Assembly (NCBI GenBank): GCA_024233785.1
Contig: JACKPD010000017.1
Location: 1-57,590 of the forward strand
From: Spirochaetales bacterium
GTDB lineage: Bacteria; Spirochaetota; Spirochaetia; CADAEX01
Reading direction: 5' to 3'
DNA: 57,590 nucleotides
Shown here: one piece after another, positions 46,785 through 54,425 of the stretch
How the letters are laid out: every line of letters begins with the position of its first letter
Position numbering within the stretch: position 1 is the first letter of the stretch
Program-made: the position numbers and the translations under genes
Notes under the pieces: generated by a model
Told to the model about the DNA's origin: nothing
The model's input: the letters and a program-made list of their open reading frames with translations, nothing else
The model's database searches: none

Positions 46785-49700
46785 TCACTTTCCGCTTTTC
46801 CTGAAAAGGGGATCTGCCCCTATCGTGCCTGTTATCTTCCTGATGTAGTTTTCAGACCCGGCCTCCGCAAGGTTCTCCCTGCACTTTTCAATCTTCTTTT
46901 TTAGATCAAGCTTCAGCGAAAGCTCCCTGTTCTCTTCTGCGGAATCAAAATCGGTAATGTACTCAATCAGGTTTTTCCAGTGCCGGACCTCCCTCTCCTG
47001 CTTAAGGAGAAGCCTTTCCTTGTACCAGCTGCTTCCAAGCACATAATCCCGGTCAAAAAGTCCCCTTATTTCAGGATCGCTTATATCCTTTCCCTCATAA
47101 TGTCCATATGCCATAATATGAATCAGGGCTTTAATAGGAGGTATTGCTGAATCAGCGCTTCCGTCCTCAAAATACATAAGTGCGACCTGTCTCTGGCTTT
47201 CTATTATGTAATTGACCCCTTCGATGAACGCGTCAATGTTCTGCCTCTCGGGCCTCAGCATGTCCTTGTTGAACACGGCAAGCGGTTCATCAAATATGCG
47301 CCCCATATAGTTAAAAAGGAAGGTTTCCGTAATCCTGTATCCGAGCCTGCTTGTAAGAACTTTTTCCCCTTTCCACTCGAAGTCATCAATTTTCTCAAGT
47401 GAGCCTTCAGCAATAAGTTTTTTGGGGTCCCTCTCATCATAGTCAAGCCTGCTCCATATCTCGGGGATAAGGATGCTTATATCGTGGTCAAAGCGGGTAT
47501 AGCTCCCTACCCAGCCGGCAACAGATGTAAAACCTGAATAGCCGGTGAGGATGAATGAAAGGAGGGCGTTGTTAAGGTCTGTCACGGCCGAGAGCATATT
47601 GAAAGGCCCCTTTGTAAGGGCCCCTTCGGAACCTGCCCCAGTGGTAGAGGGGGATTTGCCCGACAGGCTGCAGATAAAATCCATGAAAAGCTCAGGCAGC
47701 TCCTGGTAGTGGATTGGGTTATAGACACTGAGTCCCCTTATCCCTTTCTTTAAATCAGGGCGGTTGTTTCTTCTTGAGGGAAGGACCGCGGCGACCGGGG
47801 TATAGACCGCCTTATCAGGCGGGATCTTCCTGAACAGCCTTGTGCCCATTTCCCCTATGTAATAGGACCTGGGCCTTGTTATCTCGGGCCTTACCTGGAG
47901 GTACCTTGGGTTGGTGCTTACAATGCCGTCCACCATTCTCGGGTGTGACGGGGTTATAAACCATGTCCCTTCCCGGCTGGCCGCCCCGTCCCTTATTATC
48001 TTCTTTATCGGGTCTGTGTATTCATCAAAGCTGATAGCGTTTTCAATCAGTTCCTTGGCGTGTGTCTTGTTTAACGGCTGATAGTTTGAGATGAAATTAT
48101 TGTCCCCGGCAAGGTCTGCCTCAGCCTCGATATCGTATCCCCTGTGGATGGCCTCATCCGGCCTCTGGAAAAGGCGGTATTCGCAGTTTTGCAGTATTTT
48201 AAGGCTCCTGCCGCTGTACCTTTTCGGAAGCCTTTCAAAAAGGCCGGAATCAAGGGTTATTGAGACAGTAATATCATCCTCCTGCTGCAGTTTTTCAGAA
48301 GCTATAAAATCTGTCCTTAACTTATGGATATACCATGAGTTATCAGGGGCAAAGCCTACCCTGAGGAAACTGGCTATTATCTGCCTTCCGTCAAAAAAGA
48401 GCGCGTTGCCCTCCCTGCCGTTTATTATTCTGACGCTGAAATGCTCCTTCCAGTTGTTCTCCCAGTCGGGGCGGTAAAAGCGCTTTACAAAAAGGGCCAG
48501 CGCCTTGATCCTGTTGGGAAAGGAGTTGATAAAATAATTATACTCATCCGTATAATGGGGCGAGTGATTGAGGAGCTTGATTACAGAACCAAGCGACCTT
48601 CTCGGGTCAAGGAAAGGCCTGCTTGCCCTGGTGCGTTTTTCATCGCCCTTCCATCTTCCCTTGTAGTCATAATTAAAGAGTTTCTCGACAAGATTAAAAT
48701 CCTCGGTAAAATTATTTATATAGAAGGTATCGTAGATAACGGAGTTAAGCAGCGATTTGGAAATTTCAGACTTTCCCCCGCCCGAGACTGTAAACGGCTT
48801 GTGGCACAGTGTCCCTTCGGAAGCAGTCCCTATAAGGCGCCACACCGGGGCCATGGGGTGTTTTTCCATCTGTACCTTGCTGCCGTCAGGGAGAATATAT
48901 GTTTTATCAGGAAGGAGCTTTATTTTCACCTCTTTGTTTTTATACTCCCAGGTAATCTCCTGCTTGTAGAGGCTGAATTCGGCGAATTCAGGCAGATAGA
49001 CAATTGAAGGGTATTCCCTGTCTATCCCGTAGTTTTCATCCGCGATCAGATTCATTTTTCCGCTGTAGAGTTTTTTAACCTCTTCAAAGTTGTGCGTCTT
49101 GATATCGCAGTAATAATGCTCACCGAGGCTCCGCCGCGGGAATACCAGGGCGCCCCCCGCGTGTTCCTCCTCTGCAAGGCCTAAAAGGTTCGCGGCAAAG
49201 GATATCTGCGTTTTAACCTCTTTTTTTGAGTAGCCGAAATAGTTGTCCGCGATAAGGGTAATTACGACCCCGTCCTCGTTCCTGCAGGAAAGCTTGAAGG
49301 CCCTGCCGTCATTATAAAGCTCATCCTCCTTTTCCCAGTACATCTCGTCCTTTATCTGCCGGACAGTGGCGTCCTTTTTATTCGGGAGGCCGAGCTCTTT
49401 CTTTGTAAACCGGGTAATATGGGGCGCAAGGATTATGCAGCCTGTATGTCCGCTCCACCTTTCAATATCAAGGGCCGAATCATTCTCGACAAGGCCGGGG
49501 TCACCGGCGTTTCCGAAGATTGACTCTACAAAATCAATATTGCTTACAAGAGAGCCGGGGGCGAAATACCTTATCTCCATCCTTTTCTCGCTCATGATGC
49601 CCGCGACATCAGGCTGGACAAGGGGCTTTAAGTAAACAGACACAAAAAGCTTCGCCTTCTCAGGCTGGTCTGCGGTAAAAGGGAGCAGCATAAGGTCATC

Positions 49701-50261
49701 AGGAGGGTTAACTGCTTCCTTAAGCAGCCTTATGAATGCTATTTTAGGGACCTCTTTTTTATCCGGGGGAACAGGGAGCCCCCCCTCGACAATGTGGAAA
49801 GTCCCCACAGTTGTCCTTTTATCGCTTTTGGGGTTATGAAGCACCCCCTGCTTTATCCTGTAGGACTCAACATAATTATTAAGAAACTCATTCTTCCCCG
49901 GGGGAATGCTGAGCTGGCGGGCAAGCCCGTACCTGTCAAGGACAAAGGTCCCTGTAGGGATGTTTGATACTTCCTCCCCTGTGTCCCTGAAATACCTTTT
50001 CAGGAAGCTGTTAAGCCTCCTGTCCGCGGCGCAGAGGTAGTTCTTTAAAAGACGGTTTCTCTGGTTGTAGTTCTGTATAAGGTTCTGGGCAATCTTTATA
50101 AACCCGGCGGCCGAAAGGTTCTCCTTTTCATCCTCTTCTCCTGTAACACAGGCGAATCCGCGGTATGGCTTGCCCATAGCGGCAAGCTTGAAATTTATAT
50201 ATCTCTCAAGTTCGGGTTCATCTTTTGAATCTATCATTCCTAAATAGGGAAATTTGTCCAT
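46785..50261 (-). CDS. PPi-dependent phosphoenolpyruvate carboxykinase
   Basis: Converts PEP, CO2 and phosphate to oxaloacetate and diphosphate (reversible) in the cytosol. At 1158 residues it is twice the size of ATP- or GTP-type enzymes, as known for the PPi class of Propionibacterium and Entamoeba. Matching segments from memory are HTGCIILAPHITRFTKKELG (272-291), IADNYFGYSKKEVKTQISF, VSGGGKSEISKSL (near residue 495, a phosphate-binding loop), NPRYLQVRPE and SLSGKSPSTTGAGSEGALTK. ATG 50261 is preferred, with GAGGTG just before it; a GTG at 50267 lies inside that ribosome site. The gene is alone in its transcript. Confidence 0.85.
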   Translation of the reverse strand: MDKFPYLGMIDSKDEPELERYINFKLAAMGKPYRGFACVTGEEDEKENLSAAGFIKIAQNLIQNYNQRNRLLKNYLCAADRRLNSFLKRYFRDTGEEVSNIPTGTFVLDRYGLARQLSIPPGKNEFLNNYVESYRIKQGVLHNPKSDKRTTVGTFHIVEGGLPVPPDKKEVPKIAFIRLLKEAVNPPDDLMLLPFTADQPEKAKLFVSVYLKPLVQPDVAGIMSEKRMEIRYFAPGSLVSNIDFVESIFGNAGDPGLVENDSALDIERWSGHTGCIILAPHITRFTKKELGLPNKKDATVRQIKDEMYWEKEDELYNDGRAFKLSCRNEDGVVITLIADNYFGYSKKEVKTQISFAANLLGLAEEEHAGGALVFPRRSLGEHYYCDIKTHNFEEVKKLYSGKMNLIADENYGIDREYPSIVYLPEFAEFSLYKQEITWEYKNKEVKIKLLPDKTYILPDGSKVQMEKHPMAPVWRLIGTASEGTLCHKPFTVSGGGKSEISKSLLNSVIYDTFYINNFTEDFNLVEKLFNYDYKGRWKGDEKRTRASRPFLDPRRSLGSVIKLLNHSPHYTDEYNYFINSFPNRIKALALFVKRFYRPDWENNWKEHFSVRIINGREGNALFFDGRQIIASFLRVGFAPDNSWYIHKLRTDFIASEKLQQEDDITVSITLDSGLFERLPKRYSGRSLKILQNCEYRLFQRPDEAIHRGYDIEAEADLAGDNNFISNYQPLNKTHAKELIENAISFDEYTDPIKKIIRDGAASREGTWFITPSHPRMVDGIVSTNPRYLQVRPEITRPRSYYIGEMGTRLFRKIPPDKAVYTPVAAVLPSRRNNRPDLKKGIRGLSVYNPIHYQELPELFMDFICSLSGKSPSTTGAGSEGALTKGPFNMLSAVTDLNNALLSFILTGYSGFTSVAGWVGSYTRFDHDISILIPEIWSRLDYDERDPKKLIAEGSLEKIDDFEWKGEKVLTSRLGYRITETFLFNYMGRIFDEPLAVFNKDMLRPERQNIDAFIEGVNYIIESQRQVALMYFEDGSADSAIPPIKALIHIMAYGHYEGKDISDPEIRGLFDRDYVLGSSWYKERLLLKQEREVRHWKNLIEYITDFDSAEENRELSLKLDLKKKIEKCRENLAEAGSENYIRKITGTIGADPLFRKSGK

Positions 50262-50352
50262 TTTCACCTCAATTTTTTTTCTTTTTATAGTATATATTCT
50301 ATAACAGATTGCTGTTATTTTTTAAAGATAACAGTCCAAATGTTAGAATATT

Positions 50353-50718
50353 ATGAAAAATATGAATAACAGGAAACTATTCGCTAAAAATATAAATACA
50401 CCGCCTGACAGAGCGCTGCTTGCCCTTTTGGTAAAATCAGACAGCCCTGAACTGCGGCGCAGGCTCTCTTCCCTTAAAGACCGTGATATCGCGGCCTCCC
50501 TCACATACTTTTCGGATTTCGAGAGGGGGATTCTCTTTTCAAAGCTGCCGCCTGCCAAAACAGACCGCGTTAAAGAAGCAATTGAGAGGAACGCGGGGGT
50601 AAGGTATGGGGATTACAGTAAAATCATTAAAGGGGTGATATCATATCTATCCGCCCCGGAAGGTTCCGGCGGGGGAAGCACACTCCCCGATTCCTGGTAT
50701 AGACCGGGAAGGAAATAG
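50353..50718 (+). CDS. Small FliG/MgtE-N-like helical protein
   Basis: A 121-residue protein. Residues 18-80 (ALLALLVKSDSPELRRRLSS, then LTYFSDFERGILFSKLPP) resemble the repeated helical bundle of FliG and the MgtE N-terminal domain. No membrane helix, and the Gly/Ser-rich tail (SGGGS) is likely unstructured. It is divergent from the PEP carboxykinase. A link to flagellar function is possible but not proven; I do not see the FliG torque helix or EHPQ motif. Confidence 0.5.
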   Translation: MKNMNNRKLFAKNINTPPDRALLALLVKSDSPELRRRLSSLKDRDIAASLTYFSDFERGILFSKLPPAKTDRVKEAIERNAGVRYGDYSKIIKGVISYLSAPEGSGGGSTLPDSWYRPGRK

Positions 50719-50781
50719 GCTGCAGGTTTTTTATTTTTATCAAGTCTGTGTTCCCTGGCACAACCAGGAGATTCCAGAATA

Positions 50782-51636
50782 TTATCTGCTTTTTATTATT
50801 TCTTTTACAGAGCAGAGAAAATTGTTATAAAGGGACGGGGCTTTTTCAAGGAATTTCTCTATTTGAGGGTATCTTATATCTAGATACTCATGGGCAAGTA
50901 TGTTTCTGAGCTTTGAAAAATCAGCCAGCTCTCCGGCAGCAGACTCACCTATCTGTTCTATTGTATCAAGTCTCAATAATATTTCCCTGTAAGTCTGGGG
51001 TACGCTCTGCCGGCTTGATGCAATAAGTATTTTAGCTATATCGATTGAACCGTTCACAAGGTTCTCTATCCATCTTTCAACATTCCGCCTCATTGATGAG
51101 TCTTCAAGGTAGTTTTTTCTGGTTAAATTCATGAACCGATGGGAATCTTCCAGTTCTGTCTCAAGAAAATCAACAAACCGGATAAGTCTTGATTTATCTG
51201 CAGGGGAAAGAGACCTGGAGCGCCTTTTTACAGCAATAAAATCCTCTGTAAAATACCTGTATTCTTCCGCAAGGTCTGTAACAGCTGAAAAATGCCTTAA
51301 GTAAAGCGGCTCATCTTTTATAGTTAACGGAATACCTTCCAGATATGCTGATGCGCAGATTGTGGAGGACGCCCTGTTGAAAATAACCAGATCAACCTCA
51401 CGGCCGGTAAGGCGCTCAAGATCATTCCATATCCTATCCTCGCCATCAAAAAAAACATCATCCTCAAGGTCAAATCCGTTTTCCCGCGGATAAAAATAAA
51501 TTCCGATATCAATATCAGATTCCTCACCAGCAATGCCTTTTGCCTCGGAACCGAATAAGAAAGCAAATGCTATGTCATTTTTTCCGGAGAGATACTCTTT
51601 TAATTCATTAATTCCGGGGTAAACTCCGCTTCTCAT
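50782..51636 (-). CDS. Fused MntA nucleotidyltransferase - HEPN (HepT) protein
   Basis: A 284-residue protein joins two domains that are usually separate genes of a toxin-antitoxin pair. Residues 15-105 form a minimal nucleotidyltransferase with FLFGSEAKGIAGEESDIDIGIY cut as GSEAKG...SDIDIGIYF and a third Asp in REVDLVIF. Residues 140-284 form a HEPN domain with RNILAHEY, the RX4HxY RNase motif whose Tyr is the AMPylation target in HepT. In the known pair, MntA inactivates the HepT RNase by AMPylation. A single chain suggests a self-controlled toxin or one repurposed for sensing. Confidence 0.8.
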   Translation of the reverse strand: MRSGVYPGINELKEYLSGKNDIAFAFLFGSEAKGIAGEESDIDIGIYFYPRENGFDLEDDVFFDGEDRIWNDLERLTGREVDLVIFNRASSTICASAYLEGIPLTIKDEPLYLRHFSAVTDLAEEYRYFTEDFIAVKRRSRSLSPADKSRLIRFVDFLETELEDSHRFMNLTRKNYLEDSSMRRNVERWIENLVNGSIDIAKILIASSRQSVPQTYREILLRLDTIEQIGESAAGELADFSKLRNILAHEYLDIRYPQIEKFLEKAPSLYNNFLCSVKEIIKSR

Positions 51637-51755
51637 ATTATAAGGATAACACTGTTAAACCGGATTGTCGATATCGGGTCATATTTCGGCAGTATGACCA
51701 TTTGTCATCTGCAGGCCATGCTGCTTTTTACCTCAGCCGGTTTTCAAGGTCCTGC

Positions 51756-52070
51756 TTAAACAAAATCATCCGCAAGAAGCGGGGTGTACCTGATTCCCTC
51801 ACGGGGTTTTTCCATCATGCCCTCAACCGACTCCCTCCATGCGGCATAATGGGCGGTTTTTCTGTGCTCCTCCACCGCTTCCGGGGATTTATATACCTCT
51901 AAAAGGAGGAATTCCCCCTCTTTTCCTTCTTTCTTGAGGAGATCAAACCTGATATTGCCAGCCTCCCCCCTTGTCCCTGCCCTGTTGAGCTTTGTGGCCT
52001 CTATAAAAACATTTTCAAAGCCTTTTTTCACATATATATTAACAAGATATACAACAGTTTCCGTATTCAT
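51756..52070 (-). CDS. Antibiotic biosynthesis monooxygenase (ABM) domain protein
   Basis: A 104-residue dimeric alpha/beta-barrel protein of the ABM/YgiN/LsrG type: YLVNIYVKKGFENVFIEA at the start, NIRFDLLKKEGKEGEFLLLE and EEHRKTAHYAAW following. Members act on quinones, heme or autoinducer-2. The last 15 residues are variable. Substrate unknown. Confidence 0.8.
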   Translation of the reverse strand: MNTETVVYLVNIYVKKGFENVFIEATKLNRAGTRGEAGNIRFDLLKKEGKEGEFLLLEVYKSPEAVEEHRKTAHYAAWRESVEGMMEKPREGIRYTPLLADDFV

Positions 52071-52299
52071 ATTGGACCCCCGGTATTTACAGATCTCTAT
52101 ATATAATAAGAATAATACACTTTTAAATCAAATAACAGAGAGGGAGGGTAAGTATACTGAATTTCAGGAGGATCAGTATTGCGGATTTTCTGGGGGTAAA
52201 AATTCGTGAAAAGGTATAATGATTTTGAGGCTAATATTCTACCTGAAAATATCAGCATTCTGCTTTACTTTTATTTATGAAAATATTAAAAACATTTTT

Positions 52300-52818
52300 A
52301 TGATTAGAATATGCGCCTGGTGTGAAAAAGAGCTTTCAGGAAAAAATAAATATAAAAATGATGGGATAATAACTCACGGTATATGCTCTGAGTGCGCATT
52401 GAAAATGACGGATTTCAAGCCAAGGGCAATCAGTACTATTCTTAATTATATCGAAGAACCGGTATTTATTGTTGACAATACAGGAACAATTCAGGGCGCG
52501 AATAAAAGTGCGCAGCAAATGACCGGGAAAACACTTGAAGAAATTGAAAACAATCCCGGCGGTAATGTATTTGAATGCACATACTCAAAAAATGAGGGCG
52601 GCTGCGGAAATACGGTTCACTGCACAGCCTGCGCAGTCAGGAACATAGTAATGGACACACTAAAAACAGGTAAGGGCTACAAAAGTGTCCCGGCTTTTCA
52701 GAGTATTGATACACCTCATGGAAGAAGACTTCTCAAGTTCAATATTTCAACAGAAAAAACCGGGGAACATATTCTGCTGAGAATTGATAATGCTTCTGAT
52801 ACAGAAAGAATAGCATAA
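52300..52818 (+). CDS. Zinc-ribbon PAS domain sensor protein
   Basis: A soluble protein of about 172 residues from ATG 52300. Residues 1-35 contain CAWCEKEL and CSECALK, a four-cysteine ribbon. A PAS fold follows (YIEEPVFIVDNTGTIQGANK), interrupted by ECTYSKNEGGCGNTVHCTAC, a second cysteine group found in a PAS subfamily of anaerobes. There is no output domain, so it may signal by protein contact, with redox, metal or gas as input. An extended frame to 52219 would add a hydrophobic stretch without a ribosome site. Confidence 0.65.
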   Translation: MIRICAWCEKELSGKNKYKNDGIITHGICSECALKMTDFKPRAISTILNYIEEPVFIVDNTGTIQGANKSAQQMTGKTLEEIENNPGGNVFECTYSKNEGGCGNTVHCTACAVRNIVMDTLKTGKGYKSVPAFQSIDTPHGRRLLKFNISTEKTGEHILLRIDNASDTERIA

Positions 52819-52922
52819 AAATATTTAAATAAGCGCAGATATCTCTGTAAATTCCTGAATAGATCAATAGAATAACAATTTTAAAATCACTTGAAAAACA
52901 AATCAAACTATTAGCATCTCAA

Positions 52923-52951
52923 TTGACATAAATACTTATATTAGCTATTTT
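52923..52951 (+). promoter_or_regulatory. Promoter of tRNA-Pro
   Basis: TTGACA (52923-52928), 17 bases, TATTTT (52946-52951), with the tRNA starting 56 bases downstream. Confidence 0.6.
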
Positions 52952-53006
52952 TAGTACCGGCAGGTTAGAATAAACCTTAATAAATGATAATCTGCCTTGT
53001 GTTTTA

Positions 53007-53081
53007 CGGGCTGTAGCGCAGTTGGTTTAGCGTACTTGACTGGGGGTCAAGGGGTCGCCGGTTCAAATCCGGCCAGCCCGA
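53007..53081 (+). tRNA. tRNA-Pro, anticodon GGG
   Basis: A complete cloverleaf of 75 bases: acceptor CGGGCTG/CAGCCCG, D-stem GCGC/GCGT, anticodon stem CTTGA/TCAAG around loop CTGGGGG (anticodon GGG), T-stem GCCGG/CCGGC around TTCAAAT, and discriminator A. The CCA end is not encoded. Its first base C is typical of tRNA-Pro. tRNA 3' ends are common integration sites. Confidence 0.95.
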
Positions 53082-53090
53082 ATAAAAAAA

Positions 53091-53114
53091 GGTATACTGG
53101 TTTTCCGGTGTACC
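53091..53114 (+). terminator. Terminator of tRNA-Pro
   Basis: GGTATACTGG (53091-53100) pairs with CCGGTGTACC (53105-53114) with two G-T pairs and a TTTT loop, A run before and T run after. Confidence 0.8.
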
Positions 53115-53231
53115 TTTTTTTATTATGTTGATTGGAGGATTTACCCTGAAGGATGGAAAAATCCGGCAAGGGCTTTAATTTTGATAGAAAAGCAAAGTAA
53201 TATTGGTTATAATTATATAAAGGGTAAAAAT

Positions 53232-53432
53232 ATGGATTTAAGAGTAATTGTTGAATATGATGCGGAAACAAACTCCTATAGCGCTGTTTGCCCCGAACTT
53301 CCAGGATGTACTTCCTGCGGTGATACAAAACAGGAAGCTATGGAAAATGTAAAAGAAGCTATAGAACTTTACCTTGAACCGGATTCAAAGGAAATAAGTC
53401 CTTCAGCCACTGTTTATGAGGTCTCTGTTTAG
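53232..53432 (+). CDS. hicB: HicB-type antitoxin
   Basis: A 66-residue antitoxin with a partial RNase H fold: VIVEYDAETNSYSAVCPELP, then CTSCGDTKQEAMENVKEAIE. The short length means no C-terminal DNA-binding domain. It precedes hicA, the reverse of the usual order. A weak AAAGGG site precedes ATG 53232. Confidence 0.85.
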   Translation: MDLRVIVEYDAETNSYSAVCPELPGCTSCGDTKQEAMENVKEAIELYLEPDSKEISPSATVYEVSV

Positions 53433-53650
53433 TGTCAAAGCAGAAGTTGTTTTCTGCAGCAGAGGTTATTAAAATATTATCAAACAACGATTTTGAATTG
53501 ATAAGTCAGAAAGGCAGCCATCAAAAATGGAAAAATTTCAACTCCGGCTGCCAGGTAATAATCCCCTTTCATAAAGGAAAACAGCTCCCAATTGGAACCT
53601 TGAAGTCCATTATTGAAGGAAGCGGTCTTGATTCTGAAATTTGGAAGTAA
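53432..53650 (+). CDS. hicA: HicA-type mRNA interferase toxin
   Basis: A 72-residue dsRBD-like toxin with the catalytic His in QKGSHQKWKN and a closing PIGTLKSIIEGSGL. The start is GTG, sharing its G with the hicB stop codon TAG, so translation is coupled. Confidence 0.87.
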   Translation: MSKQKLFSAAEVIKILSNNDFELISQKGSHQKWKNFNSGCQVIIPFHKGKQLPIGTLKSIIEGSGLDSEIWK

Positions 53651-53897
53651 AATAATTATATTGTTATACTTAAGATTATGCACCCTGCAATCAGAATTGA
53701 TTTGGCCTGTCAGTAATTTTATAAAAACTCCCATAAACCGGAGACTGACCTTTAAATTTTTCATGCCAACCCACTCTATGAAATTCAAAGACCATGTTTC
53801 CTGATAAAACTTTCAGGGATTCCAAAAAGGCATAATTTAAAAACAGCAGGCGGGAATAGCAAATTTCATCCACTTTTATATTAGTTTACAATATCAA

Positions 53898-53929
53898 CTA
53901 TTGACATAGTACACCAATTAAGATAATCA
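53898..53929 (+). promoter_or_regulatory. Promoter and operator-like palindrome of the MarR-hgcAB operon
   Basis: TTGACA (53901-53906), 17 bases, TAATCA (53924-53929). A perfect ACTAT-N4-ATAGT repeat (53898-53911) covers the -35 box. The expected transcription start lies within one or two bases of the ATG at 53937, which has no ribosome site, so the message may be leaderless. Confidence 0.5.
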
Positions 53930-53936
53930 TATAATT

Positions 53937-54425
53937 ATGAATAACAGCATATTATCAGAATTCAGAAATTCGATCAGAAGGATTGAACGTTTTCTGTTTG
54001 CAAGCATCAAGGATGACGGGACATGCTGCGGAGTTACTTTCAACGAATGCCATATCCTGATGGAAATAGATAAAAACAGAAAAATTGTTATGAAAGATCT
54101 TGCAGGCACTCTCGGTATGGATAAGAGCATAATAAGCAGGTCAATTGAGGGAATGGTCAGAAATGACCTTATCAGCAGGGAAGAACTGACTGATGACAGA
54201 AGAAAAAAGAACATAGTACTGACCGGTAACGGAAAAAAGAAAGCGGATTCAATAAATCAATATATGAACTCAAAATATTCTGAACTGTTCAGCTCGATGA
54301 ATGAAAGTGAAGTGGAAAAAGTCATTGAATCAGCAAAAATACTTGCTGACCTATTTGATAAATGGGCTTTATTAACTGAAAAGTCAGAATGCTGCAGGGG
54401 TGGTAATAATGGATGCTGTAACTGA
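53937..54425 (+). CDS. Cysteine-rich MarR-family regulator of the hgcAB operon
   Basis: A 162-residue winged-helix regulator: recognition segment TLGMDKSIISRSIEGMVRN (58-76) and wing TDDRRKKNIVLT (85-96). It has seven cysteines in two groups: Cys30, Cys31 and Cys38 in TCCGVTFNECH before the DNA-binding domain, and Cys152, 153, 160 and 161 in the C-terminal tail ECCRGGNNGCC. Such vicinal thiols suit binding of arsenite, Hg(II) or another soft metal. Its end overlaps the start of hgcA by about 17 bases, so they are co-transcribed. Related regulators are often next to arsenic genes. Repression relieved by metal is the likely mode. Confidence 0.8.
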   Translation: MNNSILSEFRNSIRRIERFLFASIKDDGTCCGVTFNECHILMEIDKNRKIVMKDLAGTLGMDKSIISRSIEGMVRNDLISREELTDDRRKKNIVLTGNGKKKADSINQYMNSKYSELFSSMNESEVEKVIESAKILADLFDKWALLTEKSECCRGGNNGCCN

